Origin: Cadophora sp. MPI-SDFR-AT-0126
Lineage: Eukaryota > Ascomycota > Leotiomycetes > Helotiales > Ploettnerulaceae
Assembly: GCA_020747065.1 (NCBI GenBank)
Contig: JAGMVK010000010.1
Span: 2,079,229-2,143,228 of the forward strand
Direction of reading: 5' to 3'
Length of the DNA: 64,000 nucleotides
Every line of letters starts with the position of its first letter. The stretch's first letter is position 1. Positions 22,384 through 34,013 of the stretch are shown here, in pieces. The notes below the pieces were generated by a model. The model had not been told where the DNA came from. It was given only the letters and a program-made list of their open reading frames with translations, and searched no databases. The translations under genes were made by a program, and so were the position numbers.

Positions 22384-25023
22384 TTAGCTTCTATCTCCCT
22401 TCATAAATCCAGCGTACAGAGTGCCATCTACGAGTGGTCGTACTTCCTCATTTGAGAACGAGCAATGTCCTACACCCTCTGACATCTCACTACACCCCCA
22501 CTGCAACTTCTCCCTAGATGCTACCTCTCCATTACCACCTTTGAGATGACAAGCAGCAGAAATCAGAGCACTACAATTAGCTGCAATAGGCATTCCGCTC
22601 TTAAAACGCCTGAAACCAGAAACAAGAACGAGATCAAGAGGGCAAATGATATCACGGTAGTGCAAAGAGCCGCAAGAGGGGAGTACCCCACACTGACGAA
22701 GCTTTGCTCTCTCATAAGGGAACGATGAACTGCATCTAAGTCGATGTTTGAGTAATCTATATTTGGCCAGCCACTTCTCTCCACGGCAACGGGGAAAATC
22801 GATTGCGAGAGAAGCCAATGCAACACCGCAAAAATGGCAAGAAAAGGAACACCGTAGCGATAAGGAACTTGTAGAAAATAAGTACTTCTCTGCTCACCAC
22901 GGGGTTCAGACGAGACCCGCAAGCTTCTTCGCTCGGTTGAGTAGCGATTCCACTCCCAGGAAGTGAGCATCCGAGTTAAGAGTCCATTCCAGATGAATTG
23001 CGTGAATGCCAATATGACTTGTAGTGTGTTGACTACGACGGCTGCACGGGCGATGGCCCCTGGGTTAAAAGCCGGGCTGCCGCCGAAAGAGACGAGGGTA
23101 TTTATATTGGGTTTTCCGAGGCCGAGATGGAAGGAATCATAAATGGAATTCACGGTCTTTACACTGTCGAAGGTGCTTAGGGAGAGGTCGATACCGACGG
23201 CGAGGCCGCTGATGCAGGCGGATAAGACTAAAAACATCCTGTGGAAGTCAGGTTAGGCACTCTTATTTTGCCCTTTGTCTAAAAAGAAGCAGAAAAGTTG
23301 AAAGTTAGAGCACTAATAATAAAGATAGAAACGTGAAATTTCACCCTGTCACTTACCAGAATCCAAACCCCCACCATTTCGATTTCCTCACAGCACGAAA
23401 CCATCGGTAGCATCTTCTTATATGGAACCGGTGCTCGAGCCCATTTCGAGTGTTCGAAATCTAAACGATTGCGAAGACACATCCCGACAGTTGTCTCGTC
23501 CTCTACTTCCAGGAAACTAGAGATAGCGTCACCAATAGTCATGATAGGACTCTCCTTCATCGAGAAGACAAGAAATGCCATCAAGATGGCTTTGACCAAA
23601 TTTTATTAAAATTTAATTAAATATAATGAGGTTTTTATTTGTTTTATACATGAATAGTCTTTATATTTTAAATGAAACTTTCACTAATGGTTATAGATCA
23701 GAAATATTAGATATAATATCCTTAGCAGCTATTTTATGTGGAATATTAGTTATAATGTTAATATTTTTTTTAGCCTTAACTTTAGGGTTTGCTTTTGAAT
23801 TAGGTAAAAATGCGTTAAAAATTGATAGTAGACAATTCAACACTATTACCGTGATCGCGAGATCCAAGTTAAATATGAGTTTGCAGCTCTCTTCTATCTT
23901 CTCAGCCACGCAATAAATAACTCGATTTCCAAAAGGCGCGAGGCTGGAGGCGTGTGCACGGAGGGAACTCATGGTTTCGCCGTCCCAGGATTCTTGGCCA
24001 AAGAGATCGTAATCGGGGTTCTTTAATAACCAGGGGATGGTGTCTCGATAGCCTGTGATTTGGGTGTAATCTAACACGGGTTGGAAGAATTCCAAGACTA
24101 TTCCAGAGTGAGTGGAATCTGTGAAGGAGAGCGGGGTGCTGGCAGGGAGGTAGGGTTGGATAATTGTGACATTGCTGGATATGAGGAAGACGTTTCCGTA
24201 GGTGGTCTGGAATGCTACGTTGTACACATCGATGCACGCCACATTGTCTAATCGAGTGTAACTGGATGAGGAGGAAGCGTCACTCCATGCCTTTTGTGCA
24301 ACTTTAAACTTGATGTCGGCTCCTCCTAGTTCGGAGTACCCAAAACGCTCGGTTGCAACGAAGGAGACATTTTGTGCTGTCGGACTGATTGCCCCTGGAT
24401 TTGCAGAATATATATAATAATCCTGGCCAGAGATAGAGAAGATTATTGTGGAGTTGTAACTGGTGTTCGTCAGCCAAGATCCATTCCCAATCCTCTGATA
24501 ATGAAGCAAAATAATTTGTTTCGACGTGGATTTAAATCCACTTAACATTCCCAGAATCGCAACGAGAGAGAATTTCAATGCTCTAATCTACCTACAATAA
24601 ATGAAGCGGGAGCGTCGTCAAAGCCAAAAACGCCCAGGCCCATCTCTTCCAGCTTGCTACACCCCCTAAGCTCCTCATACTCCTTACCCCGATATCCATC
24701 CAAGAACCCTTTTCATGACTCTTATCTATCTCTCTCCTAGTTGGGGCACTTAGACATTGCATGCAGTAATTACTGGCTCCAAGTAAAATGGTACTGAGAA
24801 CGTTGATGATGACGTGGATTCCGGCGCTTAGGGTTTGCGCCTTTGAGCAGGAGCCGGTATAGAGCAAGTGGAGTCCGTTGTCGTCTCTTCGATGCTTGGT
24901 GATGACCCATAAGGTGATTGCTACATTGAAAATACACACTAGACTTGAGAAGACCGCACTGATCAGAACGCCGAAGCGCCAGCCGACGAGAAGATCTTTC
25001 CATTTGCGCTTTTCTTGGGACAT
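22384..25023 (-). pseudogene. DUF6536 multi-pass membrane protein, broken
   Basis: Start ATG 25023 (MSQEKRKWKDLLVGWRFGV). Exon 24596-25023 holds the DUF6536 signature (WRFGVLISAVFSSLVCIFN, GSCSKAQTLSAGIHVIINVLSTILLGASNYCMQCLSAPTRREID). A 136-base intron (24460-24595) joins in frame to YNSTIIFSISGQDYY. The next exon is interrupted at 23599-23837 by a mitochondrial insert and resumes as LVKAILMAFLVFSMKESPIMTIGDAISSFLE. A one-base shift lies near 23410. A second intron (23239-23356) follows RWFRAVRKSKWWGFGFW. The last exon has several membrane helices, a shift near 22620, and ends SGMPIAANCSALISAACH..., GHCSF, LYAGF. Family function unknown; this copy has at least three breaks. Confidence 0.85.
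23603..23833 (+). other. Nuclear insert of mitochondrial DNA: nad6 start fused to nad3 end
   Basis: A strikingly AT-rich island of ~231 bases. From ATG 23650 it reads MNSLYILNETFTNGYRSEIL and DIISLAAILCG, the N-terminus of mitochondrial NADH dehydrogenase subunit 6, preceded by typical mitochondrial intergenic sequence. At about 23738-23750 it passes in frame into IMLIFFLALTLGFAFELGKN and ALKIDSRQ, the C-terminus of subunit 3. It is flanked by AATT on both sides (23599-23602 and 23834-23837). Removing the insert plus one AATT restores the DUF6536 frame (VLN then LVKA). So two separate mitochondrial pieces were captured at one break, with microhomology or a 4-base duplication. Confidence 0.85.
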
Positions 25024-26145
25024 TGTAGTAGAGAGGATCGGTCGATATTGAATGGGCGAATGAAGACTCTTAGATATTGTTGATGTCGACGAGAAGCTTT
25101 TGAGGAGCAAGTATTAAATATGGTGGAGAAGGGGGATGATAAAGCACGGCGCCTTTCAATTTGGCTAAATCCTTCAGCCTCAAGGATCCTGGTATTAAGG
25201 CTGAGCAATGTCATATGACAACTGCTTGACGCCCTTTATTCATCCTCAACACCCATGATTGAAGCATTGATTCCTCTCGGGAAAGCCTTGTGGCTGAGAT
25301 CCACCCTACCAATTGGATTAGAAGATATCATTATCTGACGACTTATAAAACACTAGAACCAGTCGTCTTTAACCCAAATAACGGACACAAAACTTGAGTC
25401 TTATCAGAATTCCACCAGAGAGAGCTGGATAAATAGGGCGAATACCTGGTGTCACTCACCTAGGCGATGCGCAGGGTCCGGACCGGCACATACTACAGTA
25501 AAATGAGGCAGGGGACGTTACTTTCCCTACTCGTTCTCGATAATTTTCCCCCTTCGTGAGCCTCGTCCGTTAGGAGTTACGGTGGAATGGAAGTGCAAGT
25601 ACCCCGCAGACACGGGACTGGGGCACAGCGAACGCACAGCAACACGGTCCAGAACGCATACATACTTAGTTGATGTCACGACACGGCTGTCATCGGCGGC
25701 ATCAACGGCACGGAATAGGCAAGAGGCAATAGCGCAGTGCTCGTTGAGGTCACTCATCGTGAAAATCCCATTTGCCCTGAACGCCGAATACGCCATTCCT
25801 TTCCTATCTAGAGTAACGTACGTACGGTAGAGCTTCCTACGCAGAAGCAGGCTAGCTAGTTACAGATGGATGATGGACATGCATACACATGCATGCCGAT
25901 AACGAATGACGGTATACTTCGTACAGGTTGGTCATGTTTCCCCAGCTTTGAGCTTCTAAGGAAGGAGAGTAGAAATGCAGATCCGTTCAGAAGGGAGGTG
26001 TAGATCGACAGTCAGAGAAAGAAAAAAAACCCCCACACACAACACACGGGATGCGATAGGATACAACACACACACGCATCCAAGAATAGCGGAAAACTCA
26101 ATCAGGCGAACAGCAGCAGATGGCGTTCAATCAGTCAACAATCAA
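25024..26145. other. Intergenic, no gene recognised
   Basis: The 5' side of the DUF6536 relic and 3' side of the zinc-cluster regulator. Short overlapping frames at 25527-25830 on both strands show no domain. A CA/AC-rich patch lies near 26030-26080. Nothing else seen. Confidence 0.4.
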
Positions 26146-27348
26146 TCATTCGTGCCCACCACTGTAGTCGCGCTGCTTCTCCAACAACTCAAACGTGACA
26201 TTCAAGCTCTGGCACAAGTAATTCGTGACCGCGCCATGCATGCCGGCATCTTCCTCGGACTCGCTCATCATAGACGTCTCCTGGAACTTAGCGAACAGCT
26301 CCTTCAGCTTCTTCAGGTCACGGAGAATAATCTCCATCTGGAGCCATCGCACATCTTCGTTGGCGAACGCGGTAGGTGCCGAATGTCAGCGGGAGCTGCT
26401 GGATTTGTCCGCCCTGCCCGGACGTGAGTGCGACGCCTCTTGGTAGATGGATATGATGCGGCCCAGGATCGTGCCTAGGAGCATGGTGCGGAGACTGGAG
26501 CCGGATTTGGATGTGCAGATGGGGCAGTTGAGCATGGTGGAGCAGGTCTCGACAGCTCTCTGATTAACGGTGAGGATAACATCGAACGGGGACGTGGCGG
26601 TGATGGCATCAGAATTGTGAAGTGCTTGGAGAGCGGAGAGACAGGTGTTGAAACAGTTGCAGGTTGCGGATTTCGGCGTGGCATTAGACATGTAGACATT
26701 ATGGCCTGGGTTCATTCCAGGAGCAGAGGCGGAGTATGAGGAATCTGGCTGCTCGTACCCGGAGACTAACGATGGTTGTACAGTTGGGTCGGCGTATGAC
26801 TTTGAGCGTTGGTGGTGGTGGATGCTGTCGACGTATGGAGATGTGATGTCTGTTCGAGGTGAGTTCGTCCATGAGAACACCGGATCGAAAAAATCTGGGT
26901 TGGCTCCATCTGCCTCTGAACCCGTCTCCTCCCCAAGAACTGGAATCGTAGTTGATGAGATCGAATGCCTATGCATCGACCGATCTGGAGACGCCAACAC
27001 CGAAAACCAATCAGTTTCTAACCCATACGTTCCTGAGCTTTCCACATCGAAGCTCATCGACGGCGTGGGGTAGCGGACAGCAGCTGATTCTTCCGGTATC
27101 GACAGCTCCTTTGTCGAGGACCGTCGATGGCTGCTATCTGAAGACTTGGGCTTGCCAGCGCGGCTCAAGGGACTGTATCGACAGTCGGCTCCGCAAGCCA
27201 GGCATCGTGAACATATTGGGCGAGCCTTGCTGCACTTGACCTTTGCCAGGAAGCAAGTGTCGCAGGAAGCTCTCAGTTTGGTGTATCGAGGTTTGGAAGA
27301 GGATTCCGATTTGATGGCCCATACATTCCGATATTTGGGTTTGAGATA
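26146..27348 (-). pseudogene. AflR-like Zn2Cys6 transcription regulator, start missing and frame disturbed
   Basis: The zinc cluster ([21 protein letters not shown] then CLACGADC) is on the minus strand at 27181-27264, followed by a basic SRAGKPK linker. A Ser/Pro-rich middle follows, then the AflR-type C-terminal domain ([59 protein letters not shown]). After a TGA near 26386 the same frame resumes (RWLQMEIILRDLKKLKELFAKFQE) to the stop at 26146. Between about 26376 and 26430 the expected [11 protein letters not shown] block is present but in another frame, as if two small compensating indels occurred. No in-frame ATG lies between the upstream TAA and the zinc cluster, so an upstream exon or loss of the start must be assumed. 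Such proteins switch on secondary-metabolite clusters; none is visible here. Confidence 0.7.
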
Positions 27349-27573
27349 AAACTTAATCTTTATAAATTAGATCGACGGAGCAGTGACAGGGAACTGCAGC
27401 ACAGGGCCGAGGCTGAATGGAGCGAGCGAGAATGAGAGCAATCTGGAGGCGTTGTTGCTACGGGTAATTGATGGCGAGTATCGGGGTAATGTATTGCTGG
27501 AAATAAACTCGAGCCCTCCAGGATGGGGTAGACGTGTTGCAAAACGCAAGGGGTTCTCTGGGATTCTGAAGTT

Positions 27574-27738
27574 ATGAGAGAACGCCGTGAGTTTGCAGAG
27601 GAAGGGCTTACTTGGACACCTGAACGGCTAGCTCAAAAGATATTCTCTGACGAAGTCTGGGCACATGGCGGCGCGCACACTCAATCGTACGTCAATACGA
27701 AGCAGTGTTTCAAGGATATACGAGAATGGCTGAAGTGA
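27574..27738 (+). mobile_element. Tc1/mariner transposase scrap
   Basis: A 54-codon frame, MRERREFAEEGLTWTPERLAQKIFSDEVWAHGGAHTQSYV with unrelated end. It matches the catalytic-domain stretch of fungal Tc1/mariner transposases around the second catalytic Asp (FSDE) and the following GGAxTxxYV. Everything before and after is lost. No inverted repeats found. Confidence 0.6.
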
Positions 27739-29504
27739 CCATAACCAATGAATTGTACTCGAGATTCACTTCAAATTGTCACCCACTTAGGACACAGAGG
27801 TGTGTGACTACCACGTCAGCTAAGAACCCTGTCTTTCTGAGATATATTGTCTAAGGAAAATCAGCAACCTCCGTTAGTCTCCGAAGAATGCTACAATGGC
27901 CGTATGGTTCAGATGAACATGAGTGCTATCAGCGGTCTTCTCAGACAAGTAGTTAAAGATCGGCGCGACCCCTCTAATGGTGCTTCCACTAATAGCTCCC
28001 TTGGAGTCGTCGCCGTTATCATCTGAAAACAACGAGTTGATAATCTATGCCCGTCGCTGGTAGGTACCTGCACCGTCGTTCAAACATCGGTCCTATGATT
28101 GACAGCTGACCATTTATCAGTGTTCAGTCGGCCACCATCCTAATCCACCTCTGCGATGAAATTATGGCTTCGAACTGCCCTCTCTCAGTATCCTGGGTAG
28201 CCCAGTATTTCCCCATCCCCAGACATACTTCAACCCGGACACTAACCCCTAATTTAGACACTTCCTATCCACGCAACACTCATCATCATACTCGATATGA
28301 AGAGAGCTAGCACGTCCCTGGAAGAGTTCATATCCCTTCAAGAGAACGTGGCCTGCATCAAAGCTGCCGAAAGGCTGCTCTGGCAAAGCTCAAAGGGGAG
28401 CACATCTCCAAATCCACATGCTGTTACTGTACGCCTTCTTTGAAGAGATGCTGGAATCCCAGATGATTGGGTATAAAGGCATGACGAATTGAATTAGAGA
28501 GGATCGGGATGTATAATATAGATTGGATAGCCAAATCGGTCAGTTATATTAACCTCGTAAAGATTTTATTCCCGGCTTTCATCTTCGGTTCTGAGATGCT
28601 CCGTCTACCCACTACCAGATTAGTCAGACGAGAGGAGACGCCTCTGGAAGCACCTGGCACAATGCGTTGCACAATCCTGGCTCTCGTGGCAGGCAATGCC
28701 CGCAAAACTGATGCGATAGGCTCGGAAACACCCCGCGCTTATCCTGCAGATTCCTACAGCCCAACCGTTAGTGCGGTGTTGATCAAACCCCGCACCGCCT
28801 GTGAGAGCTCTATGGTTGATTCTATATGCACGCAGGGTGAGGGGATGGATGGGGTGGGAGGCTCCCTACTCTACAAATCCCATCCAAAAAAAACTAACTT
28901 TACGATCTCCGCGGGATGCACATTATTCAACACTATTTTGGCCTTCCATCCTCATCACACTCTACATCGACTGTATTCCGCAACCTCTCCAAAGCCTGCT
29001 CAATGCGCATTAATCCTAGAAGTCTCTTCCATTCTAGTATACGGTGGCCGTCTTTCGTTAATCTGGTTCAATTTTCCTTCTGCACTTTTTTTACGGATCC
29101 TGATCTCTGCAGCTGCAGTGCATCGCGCCCCACAGCTGTGCAGGAAGGCTCAAAAATCAACCTATCTTTTCCGCATCCAGCTAGACCTCAAGCACTCCTA
29201 GCGGGGGAGCAATTCGGATTGCATCGTTGAATCCGATGGAACCATTGTCTTTACCAGTTCCAGAACGTTCTGCATATTGCTGAGCACCAGATTCAAGCCT
29301 TCGATACTATGGCCCTAATGCTGGGCAATGAGCACGGGAGCCGAAACCTTTTACTTCTTGCCTTTCTTCTTCCTCCACTGGTGTATCGAAATTCCTTCCC
29401 ATTCACGACAGCACCACTTATAAGTCATTGCACAACTCGTTCATAGCACCTCAAACCATCATACCCGAATCTCAGCGGAATCAAAGAACGGAGGCAGCTT
29501 CAAT
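27739..29504. other. No supported gene; one long nondescript frame
   Basis: The only sizeable frame (28509-29201 plus, 230 residues) has no recognisable domain and lacks a conserved pattern. I treat it as chance or a very decayed gene. The last ~300 bases are the promoter side of the Reg1-like gene. Confidence 0.35.
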
Positions 29505-30885
29505 ATGATATGTCCACCTTCTACGCTTTCCTCAGCTCGGTCGCCTCCACAGACTTTAAGTGCCGACTCGACTGCTGCTTTGTCATCTTCAACTCCTGCT
29601 AGCAGTTTATCGCTCCATTCCAGCAGCAGAGAGGACCAAGACAGCGAAGACAAAACTGGCTTTCCCTCTCCCAGCAACGTAAGATCCCACGCTCAGGTAG
29701 AAGACTTGGCGCCTCAAGTGGGCCCTCGAATAGGTGATTCCTCCACGGTATCGCCAATTATACCAGTACCTCGACCAATGAATGTGCAGAAACCGGCGTC
29801 TCCAGATCCAGCTGAACATGTCAAGGACGACACGGAGGTGCGATTAGAGCCGTTGAAATATGTAGACTACTTGTCGCATGATTGGAGGGTGGGAGACGTC
29901 TGGTTATCGTGGAAGCACATCATCTCAAAGCGGAACACGTACGGCAACAGTGCGAGATTGGAGAATGCATCGTGGAGAGCTTGGACGAAGTCCAAGGACA
30001 AGTTGAAGACGGTACCTCCTGAATCGCTTAACTGGTAAGCATTTTCACGCTATTAGCTATCGGGCGTAGCTCTACTTTTTACTTACGTTCGCTAGGCCGA
30101 AGGACTGTGATGTGACTTGGTTATACGGCCCGCTACAGACGGGATCAAACAAATCAACGAGAACGCCTTTTGCCACTCCAGCCAGCAATGGCCTTATGGC
30201 GGAGCACAACTCCTCCCCAACCCAGAAGCCAATTCTGAAGAAGCGAAGTATGTCGGAGACAATGCTTCAGAGGTCACTTTCAGCATCATCGCTAGTCAAG
30301 CAGGCTGCAGCAGAGGTCCAGGCACAGCAACTACATATAGCTAGACGGGGACGCAACAGGCCTGACATGGGACTATCCATCTCCGACTATGTTACGTTCC
30401 CCTTCTTTTCCAGGGCAGCCCCTCTTAGACCAGAGGAGGAGAAACACATTCAGTTCGATGAGCAGGTCAAGCAATGGATTGCGTTGGAAATAGAGGGCAA
30501 CGAAGAAGAGGAGCTTGACTCGGACACCGTCCTCGATAACGACAATAGCGATTCGGACGACACAGCTATCATTATGCAGAGGACCCGATCCAAGTACGGA
30601 TTACGCTTCATATGGAGTACAAAGTCTGCACCAGCAGGGAGCATTTGTGCTGATGGCATAACCATTGCAATGCTGCCATCTACAACGTTGAAATACCGAG
30701 AAGACACACTACCGTCGGAGATAGTGGTGAAGCACAATAGCGCCAAACGCTGCCCATCTGGATCACCGCCAAGCATGGGCTACGAGGAATACGAGGCGGC
30801 GAAAGGGCTGTTGGAGAAAATGATCGATGCGGTAAATACAGCGAAAGATATCGCATACGTGATCTGGAACGTTGGTTGGACGTAG
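29505..30885 (+). CDS. Reg1/Hex2-like protein phosphatase 1 regulatory subunit paralogue
   Basis: Exons 29505-30034 and 30096-30885 join through a 61-base intron (GTAAGC...GCTAG) completing a Trp codon, giving 439 residues. The Ser/Thr-rich N-terminus is followed by the fungal DUF1752 signature at residues ~119-190 (YVDYLSHDWRVGDVWLSWKH, NSARLENASWRAW, PKDCDVTWLYGPLQ). Then come PILKKRSMSETMLQRSLS, the PP1 docking motif KHIQF at 293-297, an acidic stretch ~310-335, TIAMLPSTTLKYR, and the C-terminal VDTVNTAKDI-like helix ending IWNVGW. Reg1-type subunits bring PP1 to Snf1 kinase and other targets in glucose repression. This copy is shorter than most and has no stops or shifts. It is probably a diverged accessory duplicate of the core gene. 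Confidence 0.85.
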
Positions 30886-31151
30886 TCGATGCTTGACGCA
30901 ACCTGTCTATGCGGCGGTTCAATTGGAGAGCAGAGAGCAGGATCCATTGCGCGATGCGGAGGAGGATGAATATTGCAATTGGTCTCTGTGGACGGTGGGA
31001 AGAAAGTGGCTTCGCGTAACTTCGGTTTCGAGGGATTTGATGAAAGTTGGACTTGCAGATAGTTTAGATCGGAGCCATGGGGAGTTGATACACAGCATCA
31101 GCCTTTGGATAGCATGTAACCATGGCATATATGATATCCCTGAGTAGTGAA

Positions 31152-32233
31152 CTAACTTATAGCCCGGGTTAAGTGACCGAGTGCCGGGTCAATGATAATA
31201 AACCACATGAATGCTCCAGTATACATGATTTTTGCCAGTCCTCCTCTCTCCACTCCTTCCATACTTCTAAGGTAGAAGTCATGTTTCCAACCATAATTGA
31301 CGGTCATGACCATATAATATGATGAAAAAAACTGGAGGATCATTTCCGCAAATAAAGTAGATGCTGTCGCGGAGATGTTCGTTGCTTCGAAGGGTTGTAC
31401 ACCAATCAGCAAGATTGGTAGCCAAGCAAGCCGAGGTATTGAGCACCAGAGAAGCATTAATTGAATAGCGGGAATATCCTCATAACCAGGAGTGTTCTGG
31501 ACAAGAAACGCATTGATCAAGTTTGCAAGAAGTTGAATTAAGACGATGAAAGTCCCCTTGAAGAACCAACACTACGGGTGCCATAGAACGCCGCGTGCGA
31601 TTCGACGTATGCGTCTTCCCCGGCTTAGAATTACAGTAAGGAACGTAGCTATATTGACTAGAGCAAAGCTTCCAAGCTTCCACTTATTTGAGGCACATGA
31701 TTCCGTTGTCCGGACTGGTGTTACATGGGTGACATAGGCACTGTTTGAATCGTTGGATGGTTTGAGAGTCCGCCGCCATGGAATCATCTCGAGAGGGGTC
31801 GGGGTGACTAATTGACGCCAATTATCTGGCAGACCGTGCCAGTCCTAAACATCGCCACAAAGATCGTGGAGCCACTTTATATAGTCTACCCTGGTCTTGA
31901 ATCTCTGGCACGAACCGCAGGAATCGTAGCTGATGTCATGGCAGACATAGGCCTGTCAATTGCGCGCTTGACTTTGCAGTAGCCACTCGAGTCGATCTCA
32001 CAAGCATCGGTTGCACATCGATCAGGAAGCTCCATCACCAGTTTGGGCATATACGCGACACATATGGGCCAATGCCAGTCATCGATGGGGATGCGCGCGA
32101 ATCCCCTGGTTTTGAGTATGTCCATCCATTTATCGGGCAAGGACGTTGACCCACAGGTGGCATTAATCCACAGGTGCTCCTCCGTCAAGTCTATCTGCCC
32201 TGGCTCTGGACAGGGTTCCTTTTTCTGATCCAT
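31152..32233 (-). pseudogene. Multi-pass membrane protein with Cys-rich N-terminus, broken
   Basis: Starts MDQKKEPCPEPGQIDL at 32233. A Cys-rich ectodomain follows (INATCGSTSLPDKW, IPIDDWHWPICVAYMPKLVM, ELPDRCATDACEIDSSGYC). A frameshift near 31950 puts CHDISYDSCGSC and VDYIKWLHDLCGDV in another frame. A TAG precedes DWHGLPDNWRQL, and after MIPWRRTLKPSNDSN and KWKLGSFALVNIATFLTVIL a second TAG (after VLWHP) breaks the next stretch. The rest holds helices (WFFKGTFIVLIQLLANLINA, LMLLWCSIPRLAWLPILLIG, MYTGAFMWFIII) up to the stop at 31152. The parts fit a fungal family of Cys-rich multi-spanning proteins whose function I do not know. Both TAGs fit RIP-type changes. Confidence 0.6.
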
Positions 32234-33553
32234 GGTGAAGGCGTTGCGGAAGCATCCTTTATCAAAATAGTGGTCATACCGATGCTACGCCCGGCGAGAT
32301 CATAACCAGCAGTTTCAGAATCTAGAGCGATCATGGACCGTAAGATTTCACTATATTCCCAAGGACGAGCGGCATTCCGGGTATGCTGGGTAGTGCTTGT
32401 GAAACTGCAAGAGGCCAATACGTGTTGAAATGATTCCATCGATAGAGCAGATATCGAGCGAGTTAAGCGCCTACCTTCATTCATTCATCTCGCTATTACA
32501 GGCTGCATCGGCAGAGTACGATCCTATCACGATGGCGGACCACTTGTCACCGACGAAGATGAACCAAATTACTCTTGCTAGGATTGCGGTCAATCCCTGG
32601 CACTGGGAAGAGCAAGACGTTTACAGCTCTTATGATCATTTGAGACCGCGAGATGCCGTATTGTAGGACATGCGGGGCTGTTTCTTGTACGAAAAGGGGG
32701 TTGCAGTGGGCGTCGCCCACCCTTGTAAGGCAGTAAGGTTATTCTTCCAATCAACAGTCTGAAATTCTAGAATTTTCTCCACAAATCTCCTCAAATGTTA
32801 AGGCAGAATACTTGGGGAGGGCGAGAACCACTGTAAACCCCCTTTCGTACCTTTCGTACCAAGATCGTCACTCGCTTCGATCCGAGGTACCGATCCGCGT
32901 GGCGATCTTTACATGAATCTGTACGCCACAGCCGCCACAAGGCTATTGACGATCTCCCGCATAGTGGGGAAGGCCAAAGAACTCGGCTAAGACTATTTTA
33001 TGAGATAGTGCAAGCTCAGTGGTGCAGCTGTAGTAGACAGGTTCAGATATCAGGCCTCGTTGCCGACAGTTCTAGGAGGGGGCTGGTACATTGAGATGGA
33101 AGCGCCTAGAGGTTCGCGTGGTGCTGCTGCGTTTTGAAACCAGGAACGGCTACTTTCGAGATGTACGGTAGATTTTGTCAAAAAAAAAAAAAATTTATTC
33201 GTTAACCTTAACCTTAATACTCTCGAAAGTTACCTTTGCACTGGCTCTTGGTTTTTTTTTTTTTTTTTTTTTTTTTTACATAAGGAATGTGATCAAAGAT
33301 TCTTGAAAGCACTAAAAATGTTCTGGGACTTTGGTGCTGATGGTTTTGAACTGAACTAGGCTTATAGAAACAGGGAAGTTTGAAGACACTATGGTCTTTC
33401 AGAACGGAGTTGTAAGTGTATGATTAATATGTCTGAAATGAATGACTACAATACAAGTGTTGCAAGTCTGGAATGGACCTTGGTGATGAATCGAAGACCT
33501 TCCCCACCCATTAACCACAAGACCCCCCTACATATTCTCAGAGGCAGCTTCCG
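32234..33553. other. Intergenic with poly(A) and poly(T) runs
   Basis: No gene recognised. A run of 14 A (33180-33193) and a run of 26 T (33252-33277) flank about 58 bases. An opposed A/T pair like this could be ends of processed insertions, but no coding trace remains. The end of this stretch is the 3' side of the hydrophobin gene. Confidence 0.4.
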
Positions 33554-34013
33554 CTAAACATTGACGTTGTTGCATTGGACGTTAACGAGACCCTGGGAGT
33601 CATTAGCAAATGTTCGGCCTGGGATAATATACTGAAATACTTACACTTGAATCTCCTGTGCAACAAGCAGCCTGGTTACCAGCGCAAGCCTGGCTAACTG
33701 GGACATCGACTGATACTATTTGCCGGTCAGTTTTGTTTGAAATGTAGCCGTGGTGCCAAGACTTACAAACTGGAACTCTCAGAGGAGAGCAACTACCACC
33801 CAAGACGCCATTGAGAACGCCTCCAATTCCGATAAGGTGTCCAGCACCATTGCTGACGGACTTTGTGTTGCAGCAAGAGATGACTTGACCATTACCGCAC
33901 TTTGCGTTGCCTGTAGGGCCGACAGTTGGCTCGCCACCACCCAAGATTCCAGTTGGTGTGGCAGTGGCCGCAAGGGCGAAGGAGAGGATAGCGAAGATTG
34001 TTGATGCGTGCAT
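33554..34013 (-). CDS. Class I hydrophobin
   Basis: Exons 33767-34013, 33645-33709 and 33554-33592 (minus strand) join through introns GTAAGT...ATCAG and GTAAGT...CCCAG to give 116 residues. A signal peptide (MHASTIFAILSFALAATATP) leads to a Gly-rich spacer. The eight hydrophobin Cys are present: C39, CC47-48, C75, then QAC, AACC and VQC. The first doublet lies 7 residues after C39 and 26 before C75, which is class I spacing. The last exon encodes GLVNVQCNNVNV. Hydrophobins are secreted and self-assemble into amphipathic layers on spores and hyphae, and affect attachment and wettability. The gene is intact, with intron positions typical of the family. Confidence 0.9.

Noticed and set aside
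23626..23916. 96-codon + ORF as a nuclear gene
   Set aside because: It is the fused nad6/nad3 insert plus antisense DUF6536 sequence; no nuclear start context or homologue expected.
28509..29201. 230-codon frame as a gene
   Set aside because: No domain, odd composition, no intron signals needed and no neighbour logic; kept only as a note.
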